A DNA stretch of 64,000 bases from Bathynomus jamesi. Lineage: Eukaryota > Arthropoda > Malacostraca > Isopoda > Cirolanidae. The stretch lies in the NCBI GenBank assembly GCA_023014485.1, contig JAJOZX010000994.1, forward strand, positions 2,501 to 66,500, in the 5' to 3' direction. The position numbers and the translations under genes are program-made. Positions 1 to 11,736 of this stretch are shown in pieces; position 1 is the stretch's first letter, and the number at the start of each line of letters is the position of its first letter. A model generated the notes under the pieces. It did not search any database. It saw nothing but the letters and a program-made list of their open reading frames with translations, and had not been told where the DNA came from.

Positions 1-610
1 ACAGACGTAACATTACAAGTTATTCCTGGAAATTCCCTCAAAATTCTTGCCCCAGTCCATCTTTTTCCAAGAAACACTTTTCAATCACCGCTTTTTCACC
101 GTTAGTTCGAACCATAATTCGAAGGGTAAGTTTAAAAAACAGTATTTAAGATGGGCGTAGCCTATATCATCTGACGTTTTTCAGAGACTAACAGATTATC
201 GAAGGCTAAGGAAACTACTAAAGTCTTAGAATAGTTGCTAAAAAGTTATGTAAATTTTGGAAGTGTGAACTGCATATCTTTGAAGTTATTGATGCTGTAT
301 CAATGCCTAGATTGCTGAGCAAGAGGAAGCCATATTTTTTCATTTTTAAACTACATATTGACAGATCTGATGTTATCATGATCTGCCGAGTTAACTAAAA
401 ATGGAAATTGAAATATGCCTTCCTATCACGAATTACAAACAAACATGTACATAGGCCAAAATGAAAGGCTTAAGATTAAAAATTAAACGTTAAGCAGGAC
501 ATGACTTCATCTTTTACAACGAAGAGAGAATGTATACAAAAAATGAACAAGATTACATTATTAAACTAAGTCTACGAAAATGATTAAGTTGTTTAAACAG
601 AAATAGTTAA
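1..610. other. AT-rich stretch, no gene seen
   Basis: No long reading frame, RNA gene or inverted repeat could be supported here. The stretch is AT-rich with short A and T runs only. It is probably intergenic or old repeat DNA. Confidence 0.6.
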
Positions 611-796
611 CCAATTATAAAATAGAAAGCAAATTAAAAATGTATCCAAACTTGTGTCAGTGTTATACGATTTGGGGTTTTATACAAACTGATTACGTAG
701 TTTACAAAGAAACACATAATTCACCAATTATAAAATAGAAAGCAAATCAAAGTTTTATCCAAACTCGTGTCAGAGTGATACGATTTTGGGCTTGAT
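611..796. repeat. Imperfect tandem duplication, 113-bp period
   Basis: The block beginning CCAATTATAAAATAGAAAGC at 611 recurs at 724 and continues with similar sequence (TATCCAAAC then TGTCAG then ATACGATTT). The two copies differ by scattered substitutions and small indels, so the duplication is not recent. Confidence 0.8.
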
Positions 797-884
797 ATGT
801 AAAAATGAATATATGAATAAGAATATAAGGATTATATAAACATAAGAATTATATGGATGTCGGAGTGATTCATTGTTCATTTTT

Positions 885-932
885 ACACACACACACACAC
901 ATACACACACACATATATATATACATATCTTG
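885..932. repeat. (CA)n/(TA)n microsatellite
   Basis: A CA array interrupted by AT passes into a short TA run. Its minus-strand translation gives a cysteine/valine-rich frame that is an artefact of the repeat. Confidence 0.9.
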
Positions 933-1110
933 CATGAACACGCACGACTTTGCATAATATATGTACGGAAATGGAAATGAGAAACTTTATGCGCAGAACA
1001 TATAATAACTTTCATGATCCATCTTGTGACTGAGGACTAAAAACTAAAAAATTATATATAACGAAATAAGTAATAATAAACACAGAACAATTCTTGGACT
1101 AAGATTAAAA

Positions 1111-1643
1111 ATGAGTCATGAAAATAGCACTAATGATTTTAAGTGGAACTATGGACAAACATTTTCATACCATGAAGGCCATAGTTTAGAAGACATAAAT
1201 AAATCCGGACTGATGAATAACTTGGACAACTGGGCTTTCCGAAGCTTCAGTTATTTTCATTGGAGTGTATTAAGCGCGTCTTGTTACCTCCGCAAAGCTG
1301 GAGACATTGTGGTTAACAAATATTTGCGAAGATGAGCATCTTTGGGGTAACTTATGAAGTGCTACAAAATATATGTTATGAAGCAAAATTAGTGTTCTGC
1401 ATGACGCCAAGAACCTTTTTTATAGTTAACCCAGAGTTGCTGCTCATAAATATTCGCGCAGAAAGTATGAAAACGAGTGTCTTTAGCTTCACTTGTACAG
1501 ACTATGAAGTTTCTTATAATCAGGTTTGCTTTAACAAAGAAGCCTCACTATTATTTTCCTGTGTTTGTGACAGCGAAACTGGTAATAATTCGAATCAAAT
1601 AATTAAATTTTTACTTGCTTTATTGGTTCCCTTCTCATTTTGA
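1111..1643 (+). other. Two overlapping unrecognised reading frames
   Basis: Frames of 74 codons (1111-1335) and 103 codons (1332-1643) overlap at ATGAG. I recognise no domain in either. The first is moderately hydrophilic. The second has a few cysteines and a hydrophobic C-terminus. There is no splice or promoter evidence. In AT-rich animal DNA frames of this size arise by chance, so I treat them as unproven. They could be a remnant of an old element. Confidence 0.2.
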
Positions 1644-1740
1644 AAATAATATTAGCTGAGTGATTTGAGCTTTTGGGATAGGAGTACATAACCTTGTAAT
1701 CTTGTAGTTTAACGTCGTAAATTAGATAGGAATAAAGGAG

Positions 1741-1996
1741 GAGATTGTAGAAACCAATTGACCAGGGAAATACCTCGGGGGGGAACGTTAGGCAGAAGAT
1801 AGGGAGTGCTGGAACTCCCGTTTCTTCTGTCACTGTCCTCTTTAGCTGATCCTTTTCCGTGTCTCATATACCCTGTGAGAAGTCCACCATGCTCTCAAAC
1901 ACACTTCTACCTCTATCCTTGACTACACATATATGCATTTTACACACTACACAATCGTTTCAAAGTTTATAAAAAAAAATAAATAAATAAAATGAC
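1741..1996 (+). repeat. Lone 5'-region fragment of a jockey-type retrotransposon
   Basis: This stretch matches, in inverted orientation, the sequence at 17560-17820 that lies upstream of the jockey-type element on the minus strand there. Shared blocks include GAAGATAGGGAGTGCTGGAA, the CACTGTCCTC block and TTTTCCGTGTCTCAT. Homology stops near 1996, just before the other copy reaches coding sequence. A 5' fragment without its 3' end is unusual, because non-LTR elements are normally truncated at the 5' end. It implies a later deletion or recombination. Confidence 0.7.
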
Positions 1997-2085
1997 ATCG
2001 TGGGCACCTCCTTCCTATATGAAAAGGTATATTTTAAGTTGCGTTTAAATGCCGCAAATTATTTTTTTTTCTATTGTAGAAGTTC

Positions 2086-2136
2086 TAAACATGGCAGGGC
2101 GTCCTAATTTGTTTTAAACATGGCAGGACGTCCTAA
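2086..2136. repeat. Two short direct repeats
   Basis: Two 22-bp units of the form TAAACATGGCAGGRCGTCCTAA lie at 2086 and 2115. No larger element containing them was recognised. Confidence 0.7.
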
Positions 2137-2435
2137 ACACAGTTTAATCGTTTGATTTGTTAATAAAATCGGTTTTATTGTTTTTTTATTTCAATAATTT
2201 GCCACGTTAAACTACAAGATTACCCATAACCTTATTTTCAGTAATATTAAAATAATATCCTTCTTCTGCGAATAAATTCACAAATTTTTGTAAGATGATC
2301 CAGACCTTTTATGAGATGATTCAGAACTGAAGGGTTTATTCATACCATATCATCCTCATTGGCTAAATTATTTATCCTCATGTCATCTATACAACATCCA
2401 GCTCTTGCCTTATCAAGAGAAGTAATTAAGTCAAC

Positions 2436-2473
2436 TATATATATATATATATATAGATATATATATATATATA
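2436..2473. repeat. (TA)n microsatellite
   Basis: A TA array interrupted once by GA. Confidence 0.95.
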
Positions 2474-2654
2474 AAGAGGAATTACCAATACACTCGCCTA
2501 AATTAGAATGTGCAACAAAACACTAATTAAGCTGTTGGAATTAAATGTAAATTTCACTGAAGATGCACAGAAAAAAAAAAAATAAATTGAATTACGGAGT
2601 TGTGCATTACCTTTTGTTTTGGGTATCTCGTTGGGTATCTCGTTGTTTGGGTAT

Positions 2655-2973
2655 CTCGTTAGAGATAGTGAAGAACAACGTGTGATAGACCAAATTCCAG
2701 TAAATGCCTATCGAGAAGCAATAGAAACAGGTGCAGCTTTCATCACTCGGAAGTGGATCACCCAAAATCTTCGTCGCAGTGAAAGATGAGTTACTGACAA
2801 TTGCAAGAAGTGATACGAGTCGTGCTTTACAAATTTATTGAATCAATAAATGCAAAAGGAAAGGAATACGATTTTAAATACATTGATTCAATTAATTTAT
2901 TATTTATCGGTTTTTATAATCAAATCAAATTTTTTTTCCTGCAAAAAATAAAGATGTCTATTTACTTTTGTCA

Positions 2974-2974
<1 letters not shown>
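2655..2974 (+). pseudogene. Internally deleted Tc1/mariner-type transposon, N-terminal HTH and 3' terminus
   Basis: The frame 2664-2789 reads like the N-terminal DNA-binding helix-turn-helix of a Tc1-type transposase (AYREAIETG, ITRKWITQNLRRSER) and ends at TGA where the family usually has Trp. The catalytic DDE domain is absent. Downstream sequence runs to TTTACTTTTGTCAA, the inverted form of the TTGACAAAAGTAAA terminus seen in the MITE at 23507-23704. I infer a deletion derivative that kept one end and the HTH. The family assignment rests on recalled similarity. Confidence 0.5.

Positions 2975-2976
<2 letters not shown>

Positions 2977-3049
<73 letters not shown>
2977..3049. repeat. (CT)n followed by (TA)n microsatellite
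   Basis: About 34 bp of CT are followed by about 39 bp of TA. It directly abuts the TTTTGTCAA end of the Tc1-type fragment. Confidence 0.95.
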
Positions 3050-3050
<1 letters not shown>

Positions 3051-3379
3051 GAGAAAACCTCAATGAAAGCGGTGGCTTAAACCAGTAGTCCACCAACGTT
3101 TCAATCGCCTTCACTGCATAAGCAACTAAATTAGTGCGGTCCCCTTCCTTCTCTACTAACCTGATTGATACACGATTTCAGGAAAGACAATTTAATTTAA
3201 GACTCTATCGAAATCTTTTGTTTATATAAAAATGCTAAAGTTCGTTATGAATTCTTTCAAATTAAACTTTAATACAAATTATGTTTCATGAATTTGGACT
3301 TTCAAATATCATAATAAAATAAGATAGAAATAATTGTATTATACACAAGTTTTTCATTGAGATCAAACAGAACAAAATA

Positions 3380-3380
<1 letters not shown>
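3050..3380. other. Spacer with a weak Penelope-like terminal motif
   Basis: No gene is seen. On the minus strand 3083-3110 reads GTGAAGGCGATTGAAACGTTGG. This resembles the GAAGATG...GTCGAAACGTT motif of the Penelope-type ends elsewhere in the window, but CGAAAC is changed to TGAAAC. The rest is AT-rich. Confidence 0.3.
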
Positions 3381-3411
<31 letters not shown>

Positions 3412-3416
3412 ACACA
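3381..3416. repeat. (CA)n microsatellite
   Basis: A CA array with two CG interruptions followed by an A run. Confidence 0.95.
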
Positions 3417-3628
3417 AAAAAAACAAGAAGGGAAAAACGCCAAATAAACAACTTTAATAAAATATTTATTGCTAATTTATTTTTTCCATTCATTCCCGCT
3501 TTTGTGATTGCTTGTAAATCTTTTCACACTTCCTCTAATGACTGATCGGGCGCCCCTGAGTTTGCTCTTCACTGACTCAGACAATGCTTTGAAATTGGAA
3601 CACTGTAGGATTGTGGTTATTGGCAGTT

Positions 3629-3671
3629 TATATATATATATATATATAGAAAGAGAGAGAGAGAGAGAGAA
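3629..3671. repeat. (TA)n/(GA)n microsatellite
   Basis: A TA array passes directly into a GA array. Confidence 0.95.
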
Positions 3672-3739
3672 TTACGGCCCCATCACAGATACGAGAAAAT
3701 TCAGCACCAGAGCCATACACATGGAATGCCATGTTTCTG

Positions 3740-4110
3740 AAAAAAAATGCAAATATGGCCAAACCACTTTACTTATTATGGAGAAAATCACTCGACACGG
3801 GACACATTCCACTTCCATTAAATAACACGAACATTGCTCCCTTGTTCAAAGGGGGTAACAAAGCAATACCTAATGGCAATCACCCACTACCTACTAGAAA
3901 AGAATTTATTTAATCCGAACCAACATGGCTTCAGGTCTGGAAGATCATGACTATCGGTTATTAGACTATCAAGAGAAATTAGCAGAAACATTGTGTCGAA
4001 GTCAAATTATAGATGTAATATATACCAATTTTGCTGAAACCTTCAATAAATATGATTATGGAATTACAGCACACAAACTTAAAAATACAAGCATAATTAA
4101 ATACCTGTGG
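3740..4110 (+). pseudogene. Non-LTR reverse transcriptase remnant
   Basis: The broken frames keep recognisable fingers/palm pieces: YLLWRKSLDTGHIP, NIAPLFKGGNK, a frame-shifted NPNQHGFRSGRS, and a degraded catalytic block A (IDVIYTNFAETFNKYDYGI where active elements read DFxKAFDxVDH). The order matches the RT of the element at 42564-45627, so both belong to the CR1/jockey-like group, but they are too divergent to be one copy. Several stops and shifts mark it as dead. The polymerase YADD block is not present. Confidence 0.65.
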
Positions 4111-4216
4111 CGATCGACATCGCATTTGGAGTTGAAAGCTGTGAGTCATCATTTATTACTGACATAAACAAGAATCAAGAAATAATAAAAATACAAAGTA
4201 AAATTATTTTCAGCTC

Positions 4217-4220
<4 letters not shown>

Positions 4221-4267
<47 letters not shown>
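4221..4267. repeat. (TA)n microsatellite
   Basis: An uninterrupted TA array of about 47 bp. Confidence 0.95.
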
Positions 4268-4269
<2 letters not shown>

Positions 4270-5774
4270 GATGAATTTCACAATTAAACACGTGAAATGA
4301 ATGAATGCTGGAAACTCACAAGGAAAAAGAAAAACGATTCCAAGGACTTTCGTGTATTTAAATTTTCAATTTTCGTTGGTTAGTGCGTTTTCATTTTGGT
4401 TAATACTGTACAAAGGCGAAAGGCGACAGTACGCGTAAGTGCGGTGAGTGGGGTCACAGCGTCTTAAAGCTACAAGTTAGGGGTTCCATCCTTCCAAAAG
4501 GTTACGGACTATTGCAGAACACCATCCCTGAAACCAAAAAAATTCATTTTATGCGTGTAACTTTTGAATATACCGGTACTTTGTTTAATCATTTGCTTCA
4601 TCATGAATGCACAAGACTTAAGTCTCCGTATGAAATCAACGTACGATTGTACAATGTACGATTGTGGTCCTTGCGTTCTTGGATGTCGAATACGTTTTCT
4701 CTCCATTCTTAATCGTGAATGCTGATAGATTGGACACTTCCATACATACTAGCAAAAGTGGGCCTACAGACCCATTTAGCTAGACGTGCGGTGCTGAGGT
4801 CTTCAGCCTCAGTAATTGGGGGGGGGGGGCCCGCAATTACTGGGGAGTCAATTATTCGGTCAATAAAAGTATAGAAAAGAACGCAGCAATGAAAATCTTA
4901 ACGCGCTTGAGTAAAAGTTGAAACAAAACAAAGCTAATTTATTTCTATTTTCAGAATCGCTTAATAGTAAATACATGGTGTCTACAGACGGACAAACAGT
5001 CAGACAGGACTGGCTTTTTATAGTATAAGAAGAATTACTCGAAATTTACCTTTTACGTCATCACCTCTCTATTATTCGTATGATTTAGTGAGCATTACGT
5101 AATTTGTCTTGCAGTATACTATATACTGTAAGGAGGAATTTTTGCAGAGGATTCAACTGTCGGAATATTTACGTTGCTAACGTACATTTTGCTTTATTAT
5201 GCATTCTATACAATGTACTATATACAATGTCGTTTTACATTTTCAAGGTCACTCACCGATGACGTGACACACATGTTCGCCGTCATTTTGAATATGATAA
5301 AGCATTTTGGAACTTTATTTTCCGTGTACGTAAAATCTGGAGAAATATCACCTACATTTATTACACTTATGTACACGTAATACTTTAACATCTACATTTT
5401 ATGAAAAGGTGTACAAAATCATTTCAACGTCACACATATTATAGTGGTAATGCGCATGCGTAGGTCATATTAATTAAATTTATATAATAATGAAAGCAAT
5501 AAAGGCATTATACAGATATTAATTTCATGTCTTATTTCTCGTACAACCTTTCAAACAAGCATAGATTTTGGACAGTAAAGATGGAAGTGCGGGAGATCGG
5601 GAGGATGTTTTAAGCAAAAATAAAATAGAATTCCTTTATCATAATGATGTATGTGAATTGGATCGATCCGGAATTAACTCGAATTTGGTATTATTACAAA
5701 ACGATTCAAGTTTGGACTTAATTACGTTCTGTGTACCTCGGCGCCCGCTACATAGTATAATCTATAATCTACAG
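4268..5774. other. 1.5-kb stretch without recognisable gene
   Basis: Short frames on both strands (for example 4512-4712 and 5174-5380) overlap one another and show no known motif. A G run lies at 4819-4829. Nothing larger than small direct repeats (TACGATTGT twice near 4640) was seen. The frame at 5568-5942 runs into the MITE at 5775 and is discounted. Confidence 0.5.
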
Positions 5775-6196
5775 CAGTGGTTCCCAACGTGGGCGCCAGC
5801 ATCCCCCAGTGGACGTTTGAGAATCTTAGGGGGGGGGGCGCTAGAAAACTGTAAAACTTTACCTTCAATTAATAAATCACTTATCCTGTTATATTATTAT
5901 CTTTATGAGGCGGCACCAGCAAATATTGATCGACATAATTAATTTATTGGGGTTGTTTAACCTCTTTCGCAACATTTAAGGTCATATGACGGAGGGGACC
6001 TACAGCTTTACGTAGGATCCGAACCACAGGTCGCTACATAATTTGGTCGCGGAAGACGGTCTCCCATCCAATTCCTACCCAGACCCAATGTCGCTTAACT
6101 TCGCTGATTTCGAGAAGCGGTGTTACGACATTGGCCACGACGTAGCCCTTGATGGACATAAGGGGGCGTTGGACTAAAAAAAGTTGGGAACCACTG
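5775..6196. mobile_element. hAT-type MITE with CAGTGGTTCCCAAC ends
   Basis: The element begins CAGTGGTTCCCAAC and ends GTTGGGAACCACTG, perfect 14-bp inverted repeats with the CAGNG start typical of hAT elements. The 8-bp flanks (ATCTACAG, ATCTGTAC) match at only 5 of 8 positions, so the duplication has decayed or was never exact. The interior has no coding potential. Around 5998-6026 it contains a block (CCTACAG, TCCGAACCAC) also present in the SINE-like sequence at 13169-13197. A G run at 5831-5839 lies inside. Confidence 0.75.
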
Positions 6197-7042
6197 ATCT
6201 GTACAATAGTTTCGTATGTACGATGTCTTTAGTTCTGAAACAACATTCAAGCTCGGACGTATCTACAGTAAAATGTGAATGGGTATAATAAATAACAGAT
6301 ACGAAGCAATTTCCACGATTTCTATGACGCAATATACATATGTAACATTTTCACGGCAGCTAATTTAGATGTTAATGTCGTCATGTTTCATATTCTGTAT
6401 TTACTTATTTCTAACATGGACATAATTTTTGTATCCGGGTGTGTATATATATATATATATACACACTATACGAGTTATATTAAAAATACAGTTTATACTG
6501 TATAACCTCAGTCCCAAGAGATCAAGATTTCAAACATCGCATAGTATGAACAGTTGTCATTTCAGGCAAAATAAGTCGAAATTATATGGAAATTGTATAC
6601 AAACAGGTTTTGAAATGTATGCCAGACGCACGATAATTCAGTTTTTAGGATGTCTGCTCCCTCCAAAATATTTTAGAATTCATTTTATTCTATGCAGGTA
6701 TGGTTGTACGGCTAGCTTGCACTTCGCTCGGGTAAGCATTTTCTTCCATTTGGTATGATTATGCTTTATTGAGAAATCTTTTTGGTGCAGAACAAAAAGA
6801 TTATTTCCAGTAAGTTAAGAGGAAAGAAATAATGTGTAAAATTATGTAGAAAATACGATTCTGGGCGCTTCATGAGATAGCATAAAAAACTCTGAATGTA
6901 TCCATTGGCGATTACATTTTTTATTTATGTATAAATATAGACATAAGCTTACAACACATAATATTACACACACTCACGATTGCTGGCTTGTTTACTTTAA
7001 ATAAATTGGAGTGTTATTCTGAATTTATTTATTTATTTTCGA
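6197..7042. other. AT-rich spacer
   Basis: A short TA run lies at 6443-6460. The 109-codon frame spanning it begins in the microsatellite and has no recognisable domain. No gene is supported. Confidence 0.5.
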
Positions 7043-7079
7043 AATAATAATAATAATAATAATTATTATTATTATTATT
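7043..7079. repeat. (AAT)n/(ATT)n palindromic microsatellite
   Basis: Six AAT units are followed by ATT units, so the array can fold on itself. Confidence 0.9.
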
Positions 7080-7397
7080 GTAATATAAAAAAATTATTTA
7101 GTTTGAACTTTTTTGTTTTAAAAGAAAAAAATTTAAAATTAATATTTTTTTTGTATTGTAAAATCCAAAGGTTTTTCGAAGTTACCAAATATTTGATAAA
7201 AGTTAAAGAATTATTTCTTAATTACTAATTAAAGTATTTCTTTGTCAAATAGAGGTAATATTAATTCCATTTAACCAAAAATAAATTAACAGAGGGTGTA
7301 TGTAGTCGTGTAATAATCCTTGAGATATGGAGGCTGTGATAATACAGTGTATTAGAATTGTGTAAAATTACATACTTCATATTACGCAAAATACTTT
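7080..7397. other. AT-rich spacer
   Basis: No feature was recognised. The last 8 bases before the next transposon form its target-site duplication. Confidence 0.5.
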
Positions 7398-7405
7398 ATG
7401 TCTAT

Positions 7406-10400
7406 TAGGGTGTACCATTTTTGGGTCATTTTCAAAAGTCAAGGTCCAGGGGTTTAATGTTGTGCCAAATGATGTCCTAAACACGAATTTTACAGGCATT
7501 TTCTAATCCGACAAATTTGAATCCCCCCCACCCACCCTTGAAATTTTGCGCATCCCCTTTCCTAAAAACCCCATATATCTCAAACACTATCAACTTATCG
7601 AAAAATGTTATAGAATAAAAATGATTAGAATCAAAAGTTCTATTAGAAACGTTCATCAAAATAGAAAGTTACTTAATTTTGAAAATTTTCATTTATTTTA
7701 AAAATTTAAATTAAAAATTTTTTTGCTTGCAGTGCCTACTTCTTAAATACGGTGTTACCGCCACCTTTGAAGCATCACCCCAATGCAGCTTCGCGGCGAT
7801 GGGCTTTGTATTTGCTATTATAATGCAAATCATAATTAGTTTTTATTATAACTAGCCTATACAAAGTGAGGACAACCTCAAAACTATATATATATAAAAT
7901 AAAGCTAAAAATTAACACTTTATCTATAGTTGTGAGGTCCCATCGTTTTTTTTTCCTTTATTCAACACTTTCCTCAAAAAAATAAAAAGAAACAAGTTTC
8001 CTAATTAGAAATCATTGATATAAGAGCTTTTTAAACATAAAAATAAGAAAAGACAATTTATGGTATATTTAATACAAAAAAAAATCAGCCTCTTCTAAAT
8101 TAAAACAATCTCTGCAAATAAAAATACCTAATCTATCTGTTAATGAACTATTCTTAACTGAGTTTCATTCTTTTAAGAGTCTCTTTACTAGGATCAGGAA
8201 TTAGTCTTCTATTCTCTTCCACAATTTGCAAAAGACCTTGAAATTCTTCTTCATTTTGACATTTGTCATGAAAGTCTTGAACCAGCTTGATTCCTCTTTC
8301 AGCGGTATCATTGACTACTCTAATAGATGAAAGAATGTTTTTTAGTTTGTTGTAGTCATCGACCTCTTCCCATGTTGATGCTGGTTTCTTTATCCATGAG
8401 TCTGGTTTTGACCCACAGCATTGAAATAAATGCCATGAAATTGGACCTACTAGCTGATGAAGCTTTGTGTCTTCCTTTAAAATGGGGAAAACAGGTTGCC
8501 CACATACATAATTTTCTGGAACTGGATATTTGTTTAAGGATTTTGCGATCTTATCTTTTTCATCATTACTTAGCGATCCAAAGAAACTCAAAGGGACCAC
8601 TTCCTCCGTCAAATACCAGTAATGATTGGCAAAAGATTTCAAAGCAGCATTTGCAACTTCCCTATCTTCCTTCTTGTAATTCACCAAATCATGATAAAAC
8701 TTCAGATCATTAGCTGGACTATCTAGTGAATTAGAACATAAAAGCCAGTATTTTCCATAAATTAATACATTAAATAGACACATTCTCTTTAATTTCTTAA
8801 TCAATGATTCATCATATGATGCTTGGTGGGCAAAAGCATACATTTTATTTGTATACAAAATCATTGCCATCCACCTGGCACGGTGCATTGCACCAGGTTT
8901 CCGCCAATGACTGTTTTCTCTGGAAACCTCTCCTAAAAGCATTAAAGTTGTTTCAGCAACTTCCTTATAGTCATCACGTGGAAAGCAGTCAGATTTTCTT
9001 AAACATTGGGTCATAAATTCTACACATTCTTCCTTTAGGCCTCTTTGATACCTTGATTTAACATCAAGAACATTGTATGTAGATTTCGTATTAATTTTCT
9101 TCCATTTAGACTGCCGAAATTCTTTGAATAACTCAAACTCAGGAGATTTACTTGGGCCAAAAATGGTTTCATACACAGCACACAAAACTCTTTCAGCCAC
9201 ATGATGGCGGCATGCTAACCAAATCAATTTATTTTGCAAAAGTTCTTCAAGTAACTTACAGGAACCTTTCATCCATCCTGAATTGGATGCAGTGGTATCA
9301 AATGATACTCCAAAGACATTTTGCTTCAAGTTCCATTTTTCAATACTTTGAAATACAGAAGTGGCTTGAGACAATCCAGTGGAATCATCTATTATAGAAA
9401 CTGATAAAAGTTTTTCTACATTTGGGTATCCAGTAACAAGTATTGCAAGGCGGTCTTCTTGTTCTGAACATGATTTAGTAAGCAGCTTGCTATCCCAATG
9501 TACTAGGCAGTGATCAGGAGGAGTAAAATCCTTGATGCAAGTTTCATATTTTCGTTTCTTGTCTTTCGAGCGGCTCTTGCAGATGTGGTCCTGGAGAGAG
9601 ACAGTTTTTCAATATCCTTGCCACACCTAATGGCTACTGCAGCAGCAAAAACAGTCCGTTGTCCAATAGAGAGATTAAGTCTGTCTGCAGTGGAGGAAAC
9701 CAATGGCGAGGCAAGAATATTTTTGGGGCTGGAAGCATTTGAAGGTCCTGCTGTAGGTTCTGTCGGAAACTCTTCATAGCTGTCTGTCTCAGAACTGGTC
9801 GTGCTAGAAAGAAGGGTCTCTGATGTTCTGGCTGTAGCACTCACTTGCTTCACTGATTTATGTTTCTCTTTGCGTTTCTTCTCTTTCTCTAATCTAATGT
9901 ACTTGCGCTGTACTTTTGATGCATAATCTGCATCTAGCAAACCTAAACATGTTTCTCGTTTTGTTCTTTGATCTTCTAAGAATGAAATATCATATGCTTT
10001 CTGAGGCTCAGTTCTCATGCGGTCTTTTTGGATTAATTCAACGGCATTTTGAGAAGAGATGTCAAAAAGGGAATCCATAATTTTCATGAAATTAGAGAGT
10101 TCATTTTCAAAGCTTGCTCTTTTTTTGTGCTTGATTAAATTATTATGCATTTCTTCTAGATTTAACAGCATCTTCCTGCCTTTAGGGTTTTTACTAATAT
10201 CTATAGTAGGAATGCATGCTTTTTGCCATATTATTAGTAGCTTCTGTAGAACTTCATTAACAATAGAATCTTTTGTAACTTTTGGACCCTTATACTGCAT
10301 TCTCCGTAAATAAATAAAATGGCTTAGAACATCTTTATTGGATGGTAAAACAATTTTAGATGAACTCATAATATCAGCCTGCAAGCGACCAAGAATAAAG

Positions 10401-10907
10401 TCATGCTGTTTTGTAGCTGTTTGACTCATTTTTTATTTATTTTTCAAAAAAGCAGTCTGAAAAGAAACAATAAGAGTAAAAACAATGCTTGTTTATTAAA
10501 ATTCAATGTAAAAAATGATTTTTAAATTTGGATTATACTCACAATATACTCATAAATAATGTAACTTAAGCACCTTATTTTATATTAATACAATAAGGTG
10601 CTCTTGGACAAAAGAAAATTAAAATTTTCAAAATTACTTAAATTTCTATCTTAATGAACGTTTCTAATAGAACGTTTGATTCTAAATACTTTTTATTCTA
10701 TAACATTTTTCGATAAAGTTGATAGTTTTTTAGATATATGGGGTTTTTAGGAAAAGGGGATGGGCAAAATTTCAAGGAGGGTGGGGGGATTCAAAATTTG
10801 TTGGATTAGAAAATGCTTGTTAAATTCGTGTTTAGGACATCATTTGGCACAACATTAGACTCCTGGACCTTGACTTTTTGAAAATGACCCAAAAATGGTA
10901 CACCCTA
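7406..10907 (-). mobile_element. Complete 3.5-kb DNA transposon, long TIRs, 8-bp TSD
   Basis: Inverted repeats of about 290 bp start TAGGGTGTACCATTTTTGGG at 7406 and end with the reverse complement at 10907. The flanking 8 bp ATGTCTAT is identical at 7398-7405 and 10908-10915. An 8-bp duplication fits hAT (also P and a few rarer superfamilies). The interior carries one transposase on the minus strand (8154-10429) and about 450 bp of 3' untranslated sequence. The perfect TSD and well-preserved frame indicate a fairly recent insertion. The superfamily call is tentative because the transposase is not a textbook hAT protein. Confidence 0.85.
8154..10429 (-). pseudogene. Transposase of the 7406-10907 element, one frameshift
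   Basis: It probably cuts and pastes the surrounding element in the nucleus. Two frames, 10429-9503 (308 codons) and about 9545-8154, join into one protein of roughly 750 residues if a single-base indel near 9530-9545 is corrected, because both frames are open right up to the junction. The first half has a basic helical region (KEKKRKEKHKS) and a Ser/Thr-rich linker. The second half carries an RNase H-like candidate set: FGVSFDTTASNSG (first Asp), a Cys/His block LACRHHVAERVL, a His/Trp/Arg-rich region (HWRKPGAMHRARWM), and VNDTAERGIKLVQDF with the candidate catalytic Glu near the end. This layout recalls the hAT insertion-domain fold, but the usual C-terminal hAT dimerisation signature is not obvious. 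The start Met at 10429 follows a clean upstream region. It lacks only the one shift, which could be a sequencing error. Confidence 0.75.
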
Positions 10908-11099
10908 ATGTCTATAAAGGGATAAAATTGTTGATGTTAATTGTAATTGTTGTGTAGAGAGGAAGGAATGGGCGAAAAACGTTGAAATGAAAATAGATGA
11001 GAACAGAGATATATTGTGTGTGTTTTGATGGTATCTATCTTCCAGTTATTTCTTGAAATATTTTAGCGCGTTAGTTTTTTCTCGACAAAATGCGTCAGC

Positions 11100-11640
11100 T
11101 TGAGGGTGTGGTCTGTCTCTAGAGATATCCTCGTATGTCCCGGCGTGAGAAACTGCCCTTGCCAATCTGCCTATAAATCACACACGTCTTACAAACGGGC
11201 TTTTAATGGACAAGGGCCCTCGACCCTACTGTAATAACTGTATTGCCCCTTTGAATATTCAATACTTGCTGATTAAATATCCTGGTCTTGGCAACTTGCG
11301 GCGACGTCATCTCTCTGAACCCTGGGGGCCGGGAAGAGGATAGCATTTATCTTCTATCATCGCTGCTTGGAGAAGTTGTGCGCCATCCCAGCAGTTGGAC
11401 TTTTAAGTTTATGGGGAATGCTAACTTCCCCCCTCTTTCGTAGTTATTTTAAATCCTCGCATCTTATTTTCTATTGCAACTTCATTCATTCCATTCGTAT
11501 CATTTCTTCTTGGTTTTGCCATTTGTCATTCTTCTCAATTCTATGTTAATTAATTTACGGGTTTACTTAAGTATATTCTGTGTCAGTAACCTCGATGTTG
11601 CTACACCAAAGGGGTTACACCGAATCAATGAATCAATATT
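11100..11640 (+). pseudogene. 3' end of a non-LTR retrotransposon (Cys/His tail region)
   Basis: Broken frames read like the C-terminal tail of a jockey-type ORF2: SYKRAFNGQGPSTL, LYCPFEYSILADYPGLGNLRRRHL, then GEVVRHPSSWTFKFMG. This is the region after reverse transcriptase where a Cys/His motif and a conserved HxxxECPxL-like stretch occur. No RT core is present, so it is a heavily 5'-truncated copy. The downstream AATCAATGAATCAAT near 11622 may be its degenerate tail. Confidence 0.5.
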
Positions 11641-11736
11641 TTTATCTCCTGATCGAGGTTGCTCCAGAGGTTGGGGTCCGGTGAAGCATAAAGACCTAGT
11701 TGTACAATCTAGAATGTAATTTAGTTTTCTGATGTA

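Noticed and set aside
770..1015. 81-codon Cys/Val-rich minus frame
   Set aside because: Driven by a (CA)n array. No domain.
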